Shown: piece after piece, positions 1 to 7,916 of the stretch | Layout: every line of letters begins with the position of its first letter | How positions within the stretch are numbered: the first letter of the stretch is position 1 | Source: a virus | Reading direction: 5' to 3' (one strand) | DNA: 28,402 bases | Virus record (IMG/VR): IMGVR_UViG_3300032287_002785 | Location: 1-28,402 of that record | Notes under the pieces: generated by a model | Database searches by the model: none | Told to the model about the DNA's origin: nothing | The model's input: the letters and a program-made list of their open reading frames with translations, nothing else | Made by a program: the position numbers and the translations under genes

Positions 1-1103
1 AGTAAAGATAAAACTTGCGTCCAGAGCTTTTCCATTTGGCTGTTGACGTTGTTGCTTGCCGCTCCAAAGCTCGATAAAGGCCCTTCCGTCTGCTTCGCTC
101 GGTCGATCATGTTCAGTTCGGTGTTGACTTGTCTGTTTGCTTCGACGACTGCCAACCGTCCCGAGTATTGCGTTAAACGTTCTGCTTCCGACAGGAACAC
201 ATCGCTAAGAGCTTTTGCTGCGAGTGCTGTGGCTGCGAATGCTGCCGCGACTGCCGCGACAGTAATTGCGACAGGATTTGCAAGCGCTGCTACACCTGGA
301 CTAACTGCAGCGCCTCCCGCTGCTCCAGCTCCAGCACCTCCGGTTGCAGTCGTTCCAGCAGCGCCAGCGGATGCAGCGGCACCTCCGGCAGTAGTGCCGG
401 ATCCCCCTGATGCCGCCGCACCGCTCGCAACTGGAAACCCAAGTTTCTTTCCGACAGCCCCCACCGTCGCTTTGGCGAACCCTGTACCCTTTTGAACAGC
501 TTTTCCAACAGATCCACCCGCTAGCCGATTCATAATCGGTTTGGCTGCCCTGGTCGCCGTCGCAATGTTCCTGCGAGTTTTTTGGTAGGTTTGAAGTGCT
601 TTGCTGCCGATGGGAGACTTTCGCATAAAGCTCTCTACCCAACTAGGAACAGCACCGGCATCGGATTCCGTTTCCCTGCTTCGTCGCTTCGACTTGCTTT
701 CCGATTCAGGTTCCTGCGGTCGAACGTGATCGACCATTGGTTTCGCTTCAACATCAGTTTGAACAGGGGGAGGGACAAGCGTATTGCCTTTGTCATCCCG
801 AGGATCCAACGCGTTGATGAGTCGCTCGATCGGTTCTTGGAATGCCTTCGGCGTAAACCGCTGGTAAAGACTCAGCATCGCATCGCGTAGCTTGTCCATT
901 CCGTCTACCCACCTGGACGAAGTAACCTCCGTGGCGCTGCCTTCCTTTGCGTTTGCGCCGGTAGTTTTGTTCGCGTCTGCCTTTGGTGTCTGGACAGGTG
1001 GCGGAACAGGCCCACCGTTGTTGAACGTTGGCGTATTGTCTAGGGCTGCTTGTTCCTCCACCGTCGCATCGACTAGGCGGATGGTCATCTCCGCGTTAGC
1101 CAT
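1..1103 (-). CDS. Tail tape measure protein, N-terminal part (runs off left edge)
   Basis: The frame is open without a stop from the ATG at 1103 to the window edge, giving at least 367 residues. I checked every in-frame codon. The protein starts MANAEMTIRLVDAT, followed by a Pro-rich and charged stretch (about residues 30-145). An Ala/Gly/Thr-rich segment (about 215-290) leads into a strongly hydrophobic Ala/Val run and then a helical part. Tape measure proteins set tail length, fill the tail tube and help DNA delivery; they are long, helical and carry hydrophobic patches. The gene follows a chaperone-sized gene and the tail tube gene, which is the usual order. The start overlaps the upstream stop by 8 bases. 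The ribosome site is weak, which suggests translational coupling. The function rests on position and composition, not on a conserved motif. Confidence 0.75.
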   Translation of the reverse strand, partial: MANAEMTIRLVDATVEEQAALDNTPTFNNGGPVPPPVQTPKADANKTTGANAKEGSATEVTSSRWVDGMDKLRDAMLSLYQRFTPKAFQEPIERLINALDPRDDKGNTLVPPPVQTDVEAKPMVDHVRPQEPESESKSKRRSRETESDAGAVPSWVESFMRKSPIGSKALQTYQKTRRNIATATRAAKPIMNRLAGGSVGKAVQKGTGFAKATVGAVGKKLGFPVASGAAASGGSGTTAGGAAASAGAAGTTATGGAGAGAAGGAAVSPGVAALANPVAITVAAVAAAFAATALAAKALSDVFLSEAERLTQYSGRLAVVEANRQVNTELNMIDRAKQTEGPLSSFGAASNNVNSQMEKLWTQVLSL

Positions 1104-1431
1104 AAGCGATCTTCGTTACTTGCTGTTGGAGATCGGCAGTAATTCGAGCGAACTGGATGTTCACTACGTTGTATATTTTGTAGGCCGCATCGCATGTGCA
1201 ACCAATACAACCAAGTTCTTGGAGTCGATCGGCTAGCGCGTCACAAAACGGAGCGGTCGGGCGCTTCACCATGTCGGTAAGCTCTCCTTTTTCGTCTATG
1301 ACTCGCATTTCGAATTGTCGCTCGAGGTCTTCCGCGATGAGCTTCACCTCGAGGACATCGTACTCCCATCGAGTGATATTGCCATCATGTTCGATTTCAA
1401 ACGCTTCTCGACCTGTAGATAGTTTCAGCAT
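1096..1431 (-). CDS. Putative tail assembly chaperone
   Basis: This 111-residue acidic protein starts MLKLSTGREAFEIEHDG, with AGGAAATC just upstream of its ATG. It lies between the tail tube gene and the tape measure gene. In siphophages this slot holds the tail assembly chaperone (lambda G/GT type), which keeps the tape measure soluble until the tube polymerises around it. The stop TAA at 1096-1098 overlaps the tape measure start by 8 bases. I see no second chaperone frame and no obvious slippery sequence, so the usual programmed frameshift is not supported here. It has three cysteines (a C-I-G-C-T-C cluster around residues 75-80), which is unusual for this role. The assignment is mainly from gene order. 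Confidence 0.55.
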   Translation of the reverse strand: MLKLSTGREAFEIEHDGNITRWEYDVLEVKLIAEDLERQFEMRVIDEKGELTDMVKRPTAPFCDALADRLQELGCIGCTCDAAYKIYNVVNIQFARITADLQQQVTKIAYG

Positions 1432-1465
1432 GATTTCCTACTGGGGGGATGTTAGGAACGTGATA

Positions 1466-1999
1466 CTAGGTTTCTGTGCCGTATTCGCCGCCGCCTTCAC
1501 CCGTGGATTGCGTTCGTGCTGTCGGATAGTGCCGGAATTTGATTGGGAGATCCCGCAAGTTTGCTCCGAACAATTCGCGCACAGGATAGTTCTCGGCTAG
1601 GATCGTCCTGGGTAGCGTCCGAGTCGCTGGAGTGACCGAGGTAGCTCCTGTTCCACCGTTTGCGTTGATGATCGTCGCGGTCAAAAGCGACGTTAGAACG
1701 AGAGACTTGGCGACGCCATGCTTTACGTCCAAAACTCCAGGATATGCGTTCTGGATGTTCGTGGCCGCTCCGTTGTACGGGCGGATGATGTCAACCATCG
1801 CGGCGGCATCGTACTCCAGGAAAGTGAGCATGGACGAAAGATCCATACCCATGTGGATCCCATCCTGCGCGGCTTGTCCCATCCAATCGCCTGTGATTAG
1901 CCGCTTGAACATTGTGCGATCAAACACAAGGCCCTCGGCTGTTTGCCCACAAACCTTGGCGTTGTAGCCAATCAAATACATACCTGCGACGAAACTCAT
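1466..1999 (-). CDS. Putative major tail tube protein
   Basis: This 177-residue protein begins MSFVAGMYLIGYNAKVCGQT and has AAAGGA nine bases before the ATG. Its size suits a tail tube subunit, as does its place between the tail terminator region and the chaperone/tape measure pair. The C-terminal third is rich in Thr, Ala and Gly (GGTGATSVTPATRT) and ends with a Gly/Glu tail. It could instead be another minor tail protein. I recognise no diagnostic motif, so the call depends on synteny. Tail tube proteins stack as hexameric rings around the tape measure and form the DNA conduit. Confidence 0.5.
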   Translation of the reverse strand: MSFVAGMYLIGYNAKVCGQTAEGLVFDRTMFKRLITGDWMGQAAQDGIHMGMDLSSMLTFLEYDAAAMVDIIRPYNGAATNIQNAYPGVLDVKHGVAKSLVLTSLLTATIINANGGTGATSVTPATRTLPRTILAENYPVRELFGANLRDLPIKFRHYPTARTQSTGEGGGEYGTET

Positions 2000-2005
2000 A
2001 ATGTT

Positions 2006-2518
2006 TTATCCTTTACTTCCTAAGCTATAACCCGCCGATCCGGCGTTGATTCGATTGGCTTCCGTTAAGCAATCAATGCAATTGCAAATCGTTCGATCGC
2101 CTGTAGCGAGTTCGTGATTAGTTACGGTAGATATTTTCGCTCGCTTGTTTTCCGTGTCGCATGCGATCCGATACCGTAATCCGCCGGATCCCTCAATGAG
2201 CCCTTTTCGATCTCTGACAAGAAGGTGCGTCTTGGCTAGCATCCCAACGAATGGAGCTTTGGTGGCTCCGCACTTTGGACATGGCATTAACGTATGCTCG
2301 ATCTCAAAGCGAAACTCTTGACCGTTCTCCGAGCATTCTGGATTCGCGCAAAAAGCATAGTTCCGCTGCTTGTGCGTTCGTTCGCCTGGAATTGTGATAC
2401 CGTTGGTCGCTTTGGTAGGCAACGGATTCATCGCTGCAAGTATCGCCACTGCTTTCTCTGCGTTCGGTGTGACGGTACTTCGGAAGACTGGATGACAGGT
2501 AACGCTTTTCATTCTCAT
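2006..2518 (-). CDS. Zinc-ribbon protein in the tail gene cluster, function unknown
   Basis: This 170-residue protein has two cysteine groups. The first is C57-x4-C62 paired with C80-x2-C83 (the latter in MPCPKCGA), a typical zinc-ribbon layout. The second is C120 with C145-x-C147-x2-C150. Its ATG overlaps the upstream stop by four bases (ATGA at 2515-2518), with GAGGG nine bases before. It sits between the tail terminator-like gene and the tail tube gene. Zinc ribbons usually bind nucleic acid or protein partners, and some virion proteins use structural zinc. I do not recognise the family and cannot say whether it enters the virion. The coupling suggests it is made together with the tail proteins. 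Confidence 0.65.
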   Translation of the reverse strand: MRMKSVTCHPVFRSTVTPNAEKAVAILAAMNPLPTKATNGITIPGERTHKQRNYAFCANPECSENGQEFRFEIEHTLMPCPKCGATKAPFVGMLAKTHLLVRDRKGLIEGSGGLRYRIACDTENKRAKISTVTNHELATGDRTICNCIDCLTEANRINAGSAGYSLGSKG

Positions 2519-3099
2519 GGCGATACACCCTCATCGTAGGCAATTTGCGTCACCGTTTGGATGCGTCGCATACTCCCGAAGTACACACTCCGAGCCATGG
2601 CAATGAAAGGAGTCGTTCCTTTTCCGCCGATTTGCGTACCCGCAAAAATGTCGTTCGAAACCATTCTCGGTTTGGCATCGATCCGTTTTAGAACTAAGGG
2701 ATGAATGAATGGTTGGTTGTTCGGGAAGTCGCCATGCAGCAAATGATTGACGTAGCTCAGAACGTCCAGTTGCCAGTCGATCGCGCTGATAATGTTGGCG
2801 ATTTGCTGATTGATGCCTGTGAGTCGTTCCAGGAATAGGGATCGACGTTTGTCCCGCGCTGCTACCGCGCGATTGATGACTAGCACCTGTACGCTGTGAA
2901 CAACATCGTGAACGCCTCCAGATGTGTTATGCGTTGGACCAGGATCGAAACCGCCGCCGATGACAGCGAGATAGATATCGTCTGCGATCGTCGGCACCTG
3001 CTCATCGAACTCGCATTCGCATTGGTTTTCGGCTAGCCCGAGCTTGTTGCGTAGAATGTCTCGCACACCCTCGAGGACGTAGGTTTCTCCCTCGAGCAT
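2515..3099 (-). CDS. Putative tail terminator / head-tail completion protein
   Basis: This 194-residue protein is preceded by a strong GGGGAGG site eight bases from its ATG. The N-terminal half has the look of a tail terminator: an acidic segment followed by V-P-x4-D-D-I-Y-L-A-V-I, then strand and helix segments (HSVQVLVINRAV). Tail terminators cap the growing tube and join it to the head. It follows the gpG-like morphogenesis gene and precedes tail genes, as expected. The C-terminal half (residues 120-194), with I-H-P-L-V-L-K-R-I and A-M-A-R-S-V-Y-F, is not something I recognise. The stop overlaps the next start as ATGA. Confidence in the role is moderate. Confidence 0.5.
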   Translation of the reverse strand: MLEGETYVLEGVRDILRNKLGLAENQCECEFDEQVPTIADDIYLAVIGGGFDPGPTHNTSGGVHDVVHSVQVLVINRAVAARDKRRSLFLERLTGINQQIANIISAIDWQLDVLSYVNHLLHGDFPNNQPFIHPLVLKRIDAKPRMVSNDIFAGTQIGGKGTTPFIAMARSVYFGSMRRIQTVTQIAYDEGVSP

Positions 3100-3101
3100 C
3101 G

Positions 3102-3917
3102 TTAGAACCTCCCCTCAACGAGAGATCGACGCATGCAAATGGCGATCGCTTGGATCCCAACATCTGCTAGTCGCTGCATCCAAACGGTCGGGATGTTCTT
3201 TGGGAATATCTCGCGCTTTGGATAGCCTGGTCTTTTCGGATTGTCATGGGCTCCAGCGTAGGGAACATTGGTCCCAATGAGTACGCCATCGGTCAGAGTC
3301 GTGAATACTTGCTGCTCCCCGCCATCCCCCTGTGGTTTTTCGTATTCGTTGCCATCGAAGTAGCCTGGGGAGATCGAGTTGAACAACACTCCCGTATCGC
3401 GCAGGATATCGACTTTGCGATCCCCGAAAACCTCGAGCATTGTCTTGGCTCCCTCGGCTTTTAGCTGGTTCCATGCCATACCCGCCGCAATGCCTTTGGC
3501 TACTCCAATGTCATATCGTGCGGCCAACCAAGTGAGGTTCTGACCGAATAGCTTCTGCCATCGCTTCTGTTGCTGTGCTGTCAACAGACCACGCTTACCA
3601 CCAATACCCTTGCTGTGTTGCCTCCCTAGTCCCGCTGCTTGTTTTAGCGCCGTCTTTTCTCCAGGACCGAACCGACGTTGATAGGCTAGATACTCTTTCG
3701 ACAATGGCGGCCAAGTGATTCCAGCTTCGTCCGTTCCGCCTTTGGACTTCGTGACGAATGCCTCGGAAACATCCGACAGGGCTTGGAAACCGAGTGCAGA
3801 AAAGACGCTTCGAGCCAACCCGCCTTGGTCTGGAGTTTTTCCAGTCAATCTTCCGATTACTTCTTTGATAGCTCGTCGCGCGTCTTCGGCGGTTCCACGA
3901 AATGCGATATCAACCAT
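3102..3917 (-). CDS. Virion morphogenesis protein (Mu gpG-like)
   Basis: I chose the ATG at 3917 (271 residues) because GGAG lies eight bases upstream and the 8-base overlap with the previous gene fits coupling. A start at 3947 is also open but has no better site. The C-terminal half carries the family pattern: I-L-R-D-T-G-V-L-F-N-S-I, then G-V-L-I-G-T-N-V-P-Y-A-G-A-H-D-N-P, then P-K-R-E-I-F-P. Proteins of this type (phage virion morphogenesis, tail completion) act in head-tail joining. It is longer than the usual 150-200 residues because of an N-terminal helical domain and a basic insert (about residues 95-125) with the motif G-R-Q-H-S-K-G-I-G-G-K-R. Confidence 0.75.
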   Translation of the reverse strand: MVDIAFRGTAEDARRAIKEVIGRLTGKTPDQGGLARSVFSALGFQALSDVSEAFVTKSKGGTDEAGITWPPLSKEYLAYQRRFGPGEKTALKQAAGLGRQHSKGIGGKRGLLTAQQQKRWQKLFGQNLTWLAARYDIGVAKGIAAGMAWNQLKAEGAKTMLEVFGDRKVDILRDTGVLFNSISPGYFDGNEYEKPQGDGGEQQVFTTLTDGVLIGTNVPYAGAHDNPKRPGYPKREIFPKNIPTVWMQRLADVGIQAIAICMRRSLVEGRF

Positions 3918-4440
3918 CGACACGCACTCCAATATGATCTGTCGCAAAGTCTCGCTCGAGTCCCGAGTTTGCTTTCATGCTGGTTCCGCGAACAACTCGG
4001 ACCTTCTCGTTCCAGTAGCGTCGATCGACTTGTAGGTTCGAAACGATCGGAGCTTGTGCCCCGATGCCAGCAATGAGATTGCCGTTTTGGTCGTACAAAA
4101 GAATTTGGCTATTTGCGATTTGATCGAGCAATCCGCCTTTCTCAAGAATTTCCTGGTATCGCATTTCCAACGATTCAGGAATCGGATTGCCGCGGCGCGT
4201 GCAAAGAACTCGAGCGGCGATGACCGTAGCCATTTCCTGGAGCAGTACCGCTCCACCCAGTCGAGATGCTGGATAAACACCAGCTAAACGCCCTAAAAGC
4301 ATTGCCGAAGCGTAATTGATGCACTCGCGCACAATTTGCGTTGTACAGTTCTGCGAATCCTCTTCAGTGAACGAAGCGACTCCGTACACTGTCAGGAAAC
4401 TATTGAGCCGCGAACAAGTAGTGAGTGCAACGAGTGCCAT
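3910..4440 (-). CDS. Head-tail connector, DUF1320/gp36-like
   Basis: This 176-residue protein follows the capsid gene. It has the helical pattern of the Mu gp36-like (DUF1320) group: an N-terminal helix, an I-x-N-Y-A-S-A-x-L-x-G-R-L segment, an L-x-E-M-A-x-x-I-A-x-R-V-L helix, then Y-Q-E-I-L-E-K-G-G-L-L-D-Q-I-A. Proteins at this place usually form an adaptor ring between portal and tail. The C-terminal 50 residues (from about V-R-V-V-R-G) are likely extended or unstructured. The stop overlaps the start of the gpG-like gene by 8 bases. The Shine-Dalgarno sequence is weak. The family call is from memory of the pattern, not from a search. Confidence 0.6.
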   Translation of the reverse strand: MALVALTTCSRLNSFLTVYGVASFTEEDSQNCTTQIVRECINYASAMLLGRLAGVYPASRLGGAVLLQEMATVIAARVLCTRRGNPIPESLEMRYQEILEKGGLLDQIANSQILLYDQNGNLIAGIGAQAPIVSNLQVDRRYWNEKVRVVRGTSMKANSGLERDFATDHIGVRVDG

Positions 4441-4485
4441 TTTCGGTCCAGCTTATGGGGAGCAAAGGAAACTGGCCCAACACTC

Positions 4486-5631
4486 TTAGAACACGCAGGT
4501 TCCGTAAGCGACGGACCTCGGAATGTGGTTTACAACCAATGCGTTGTCGAGGACGAACAAATCGGTCGATGTTGGGTTCGATCGTTTCACCGACCATGCG
4601 GCCATACCGACCTTGACATCCTCTGGACCCGCGTCATGCTCTGCGATCGGTTCCGATCCTTCGTAGCATGTCAAAACGTTGTCGCCTGGTTCGAAACCGA
4701 TGAACAACGCTTTATTTGGTTCGATGATCTTCGTGTACGTCTCGGATCCAGGAGCGCCCACTTCGAGCCCTTCGTCCGTGATATACCAAACAACGTTCGG
4801 CAGAACATTGAGTTTTGCACGGAAGACGTTTCGCATTGTCTTTCCGAGCGCGGAATCGTATTCGTGCTCGAGCGAAACAAAAGGCGGGTTGCTTGTGCCA
4901 TGCATCGCTTGCACGAATGCGTTCTGAATCACATTGTTCCAAACACCCCAGTTTGTGACGATCGCCCCGAGGTGACCACCGCACAATTGTTGGAACGCGG
5001 CATTGATATTGCCGAGTTGCAATGGAATGTCTGTGGAATCACTCGCCCATGTGGCGCTGATGATGTTGCCAGCACCAAGCATATTGAGTTGCGACTTGTT
5101 ACCCGCTGGCATTTGAAAGTTGATACGGAAACCATTTGCAGATGGATTTGTGTACGTGAAATACTCGTCATCCCCGCTCATGCCAACGTAAAGCTCATCT
5201 CGCAGCATCCCGACAAGCATGGCTTTTCGCCAGTTGCTTGCGAGTTGTGCCAATGTGTTGGTTTGCCTGGAAATCATTTCCGCTCCAGCTTTATCCCGAA
5301 CAGCCGGATCGTTGATTTTCCCGAGATTGTGCAACACTTCGGCGGAAAGACTGATCGAGTCGTGCATACGCGGATAGGTGAACTGGACTCGGCCCATTGG
5401 GTTTGCTGCCCGTCGTCCGGCAGAAGTGCCAGGAGCGCGGCCTTTCGCCACCTTACGAACGTTGTCGTAGATATGGAATGCGCCGTCGCGTCCATGCCCT
5501 TCGTGAACACAATTCGGTCCACCGGGTTGAAGCCCGAAAAGCGTTTGCAACCAATCGGAACTTGCCGCGACCTGACTAATGGTCCTCGTCAATACCTGTG
5601 GGTCTAGCAAGAGCTGTAATGCTGCGGCCAT
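4486..5631 (-). CDS. Major capsid protein
   Basis: This 381-residue protein lies directly downstream of the decoration gene. It has the architecture of lambda gpE-type capsid proteins (HK97 fold): a helical N-terminus, a segment M-G-R-V-Q-F-T-Y-P-R-M-H-D-S-I, a long spine helix region (about residues 100-140, with A-E-M-I-S-R-Q-T-N-T-L), then a mixed beta region. The C-terminal part contains the Y-I-T-D-E-G-L-E-V-G pattern and a P-loop-free beta domain. It forms the icosahedral shell. Position after protease/scaffold and decoration genes supports the call strongly. A terminator-like hairpin lies in the 55-base gap upstream. A long open frame on the opposite strand is a shadow of this gene. 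Confidence 0.85.
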   Translation of the reverse strand: MAAALQLLLDPQVLTRTISQVAASSDWLQTLFGLQPGGPNCVHEGHGRDGAFHIYDNVRKVAKGRAPGTSAGRRAANPMGRVQFTYPRMHDSISLSAEVLHNLGKINDPAVRDKAGAEMISRQTNTLAQLASNWRKAMLVGMLRDELYVGMSGDDEYFTYTNPSANGFRINFQMPAGNKSQLNMLGAGNIISATWASDSTDIPLQLGNINAAFQQLCGGHLGAIVTNWGVWNNVIQNAFVQAMHGTSNPPFVSLEHEYDSALGKTMRNVFRAKLNVLPNVVWYITDEGLEVGAPGSETYTKIIEPNKALFIGFEPGDNVLTCYEGSEPIAEHDAGPEDVKVGMAAWSVKRSNPTSTDLFVLDNALVVNHIPRSVAYGTCVF

Positions 5632-5647
5632 TTTCTATTTATCCGTT

Positions 5648-5672
5648 AAAAAAGGGTTTGGGTTTACCAACC
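5648..5672 (-). terminator. Possible weak intrinsic terminator or attenuator before the capsid gene
   Basis: On the minus strand, GGTTGG, a TAAAC loop and CCAAACC (one bulged A) are followed at once by six T residues. The stem is short (6 bp), so termination would be partial at best. It lies in the 55-base gap between the decoration and major capsid genes. This could tune their ratio, or it may be chance. Confidence 0.3.
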
Positions 5673-5686
5673 GTTGTTTGCTAAGG

Positions 5687-6520
5687 TTAGGTTGCGAGTG
5701 TCTGAGTCAATAGCGTTCCAGTGCTGAATGGCGCTGGTACGATTTCGGCAAGCCACCGGAGGGCAGCGCCAACATAAATTCCAGTGACTCGCACTCGAGC
5801 CCCGATGCGGTTTCCAGCGGTCGAATAGGTGATCGAATCCGCTGTCATGTCGTTACCGACAATCACGTTGTCGCCTTCTGCGGAAGCAACTACCAGGTTA
5901 TGGTCTGAGCATCGAATGAAATCGAATTGCAAACCTGCCTTGATCGCTGGTAACGTAAACGTGACATTAGCTGTAGTCGCCAAAAAAACTTGTCCGTTAT
6001 CATCTGCGAGCACGACGTAATCTGTGATCTTCGTGCTAAAGCGACGATTAGTTCCAGCTTTGAATCCCTGTGGGTCATCGTCGAGAACGCATCCTTGATC
6101 GTGCAATTCTCGTCGCGCTAAGTATTCGTCTGCCGAACCGATCAACGGACTTCCTTCGATTAGCAACGCACTTGCTTTGAGTGGTGCCGATACAATAACT
6201 GGTCCGAATCGATCGACAGCGGTGCCCGTCCCATCGACCATATAATGCTCTACTGGCAAAACGCTGGTCAGTTGCTCGGATCCGTCCGAACCGTCTGGGT
6301 TCCACTCTTTTAGCTCTCCAGTGGCAGTGATTTTGCCTAACAACATCCCTTTACGCAGGAGCGTAGTCGGAGTATTGCCTGCATCCGCCGCCGTACTGCT
6401 AATGACCCCAGATTGGCGAAGTACAGGGATTCGGGATTCATCACCACCCCAAAGCAACTCTGCATCGTAGGTAGTTTGTGCCGCCGAAACTCCTGGCATT
6501 CCGAATTGACCTGCGTACAT
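5687..6520 (-). CDS. Head decoration protein with extra C-terminal domain
   Basis: This 277-residue protein has AAGGGA eight bases before its ATG. Residues about 50-125 match the lambda gpD-like decoration pattern: L-L-R-K-G-M-L-L-G-K-I-T-A-T-G, then N-P-D-G-S-D-G-S-E and V-L-P-V-E. Decoration proteins bind the outer capsid as trimers and stabilise the expanded shell. Lambda gpD is about 110 residues, so this protein has a second beta-rich domain (about 165-265) containing V-F-L-A-T-T-A-N-V-T-F-T-L-P and I-G-A-R-V-R-V-T-G-I-Y-V. I recall similar C-terminal domains on several phage surface proteins. They may project outward, but that is inference. The gene sits just upstream of the major capsid gene. 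Confidence 0.75.
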   Translation of the reverse strand: MYAGQFGMPGVSAAQTTYDAELLWGGDESRIPVLRQSGVISSTAADAGNTPTTLLRKGMLLGKITATGELKEWNPDGSDGSEQLTSVLPVEHYMVDGTGTAVDRFGPVIVSAPLKASALLIEGSPLIGSADEYLARRELHDQGCVLDDDPQGFKAGTNRRFSTKITDYVVLADDNGQVFLATTANVTFTLPAIKAGLQFDFIRCSDHNLVVASAEGDNVIVGNDMTADSITYSTAGNRIGARVRVTGIYVGAALRWLAEIVPAPFSTGTLLTQTLAT

Positions 6521-6535
6521 GGATCTATCCCTTGC

Positions 6536-7834
6536 TTAACGATTGGTAAGGAGCTTTACGCCCTGTTTGATTTCTTCCTCGGAGAATCGCTTATCCCCCG
6601 AGAATTCGACTGAAGTTGGAGCGTCAACAACGTGGGTTGCCATTCGCTTCACTTTTTCACTTGCGTTCCAGCAACTACCCTTCGGTGTCGCCTCGCGCGA
6701 TTGGATCCAGATTTCAACTTCACCCGCCTTGACTTCGTTGGTCTTGTTCAAAGACATCTTGGTCGTGCTCAGTCGCTTGGCTAAAACGCCATGCTCATGA
6801 GGGGTAATGCGTCCAGATTTGAGGCAATCGTCCAATCGCTTGTGGATAGCCTTGCGACCATCCTCGAGCTTGGAACGCTCTAGTTCACGGATCCTGGCGC
6901 TCATTGCCGCGATCTGTGGAGAATCGACTTGCATCGGCTGCTCTGGTGGCAACTCGGCTGCGAGTTCTGGTTCTTGTGGTTGTGCTTTCGATGAGATCGA
7001 TGTCATCAACGCAGGACGCAAACGGTCGAGAAAGTTTGCCGTCGTGGTATCATCGGGAAGCATGATCTGAAGTTGTGCTAAAAGGCCAACAACATCCGAA
7101 ACGCTTGTGGCCGATGTGACATCGTTCGCTGTTTCGTTGCCGGTGGAACCGCTTGGTTCGTCGCCCATGGTGAAGTCTTGCGACTTGCTCGAGGATTCTG
7201 AGTCGCTTGAGGATTCAGATTCGTTGGAATCCGAAGATGATTCGTTGTATTCCCCGTCGCCGTCGCCGTCTTTTTTCTTCTTGGCAAAAGGATTGTCTCC
7301 GAGGCGGAACACTTGTTTTGGTTTCGTGCTCATGCGAATAACACACGACATTCGTCGTTGCTCCACGGGTACAAACGGGCCTTGGGAGTGATCCACCGGG
7401 TAGTCAACGAGGTCAACCGATCCGATGGTGTCGCTGTAAGAGTTGCCAGCGCCGTCTTTCCATTCACTGAACAGAACAGGGGAAACGAACACGGCATTCG
7501 ACTGAGCTTTTTGCGTAGCTTCTGGGGTCAATGTTTCGACGGTTAGCTCGGCGGATTTACCGTTCTTCGAGACATCGAACGACACAAGTTTTCCGACCGT
7601 GTTCTTGGCCGATCGAGATTGGTTCTGCCGAAGCGTGTCCATCTTGATTGGCTCGAGTAGATCGACAGCATCGTTGCCAGCATGGTCCCAGTGCATGGGG
7701 ATTGCATAGCCAGCTTTCTGGAGCTTGCCTACTTGTGATTGCCAGTGTCGCAAACGTGCAGGCGTAACTTCCACGGTCCCGTCAGGGCTGTGGTAAGTGC
7801 CAATGTTGAGAACTGCTTTGCGAAAGAAACTCAT
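6536..7834 (-). CDS. Prohead protease-scaffold fusion (Mu gpI-like)
   Basis: I place the start at the ATG at 7834 (432 residues); a TTG two codons earlier is possible. The N-terminal domain (1-165) resembles Mu I-like prohead proteases: G-T-Y-H-S-P-D-G-T, G-Y-A-I-P-M-H-W-D-H (H48, H51), N-T-V-G-K-L-V-S-F, and N-A-V-F-V-S-P-V (S118, candidate nucleophile). A basic KKKK patch and a Ser/Asp/Glu-rich linker (about 185-235) follow. A helical C-terminal part (about 240-432) with R-I-R-E-L-E-R-S-K is probably the scaffold. Such proteins assemble inside the prohead and are cleaved once the shell is formed. The upstream ribosome site is poor. The gene precedes the decoration and capsid genes, as expected. 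Confidence 0.7.
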   Translation of the reverse strand: MSFFRKAVLNIGTYHSPDGTVEVTPARLRHWQSQVGKLQKAGYAIPMHWDHAGNDAVDLLEPIKMDTLRQNQSRSAKNTVGKLVSFDVSKNGKSAELTVETLTPEATQKAQSNAVFVSPVLFSEWKDGAGNSYSDTIGSVDLVDYPVDHSQGPFVPVEQRRMSCVIRMSTKPKQVFRLGDNPFAKKKKDGDGDGEYNESSSDSNESESSSDSESSSKSQDFTMGDEPSGSTGNETANDVTSATSVSDVVGLLAQLQIMLPDDTTTANFLDRLRPALMTSISSKAQPQEPELAAELPPEQPMQVDSPQIAAMSARIRELERSKLEDGRKAIHKRLDDCLKSGRITPHEHGVLAKRLSTTKMSLNKTNEVKAGEVEIWIQSREATPKGSCWNASEKVKRMATHVVDAPTSVEFSGDKRFSEEEIKQGVKLLTNR

Positions 7835-7916
7835 GTGCAAAGCATGAAGGGTGCATAAGCACTCGCAAAACCATAATGCCGCAAACGCCTAAAACGCCGG
7901 AATTTGCTGGAATTTA

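Noticed and set aside
43-642. Frames on both strands within the left-edge region.
   Set aside because: They are shadows of the tape measure frame, which is open across the region but was cut by the window edge.
3142-3149. GCGATCGC, the HIP1 octamer abundant in cyanobacteria, as a host hint.
   Set aside because: I noticed only this copy, far too few for a cyanobacterial genome, and it lies in ordinary coding sequence.
4336-5607. A 423-codon frame on the plus strand opposite the major capsid gene.
   Set aside because: It is a mirror of the real capsid frame, has Cys/Arg/His-rich sequence with no fold pattern, and no ribosome site.
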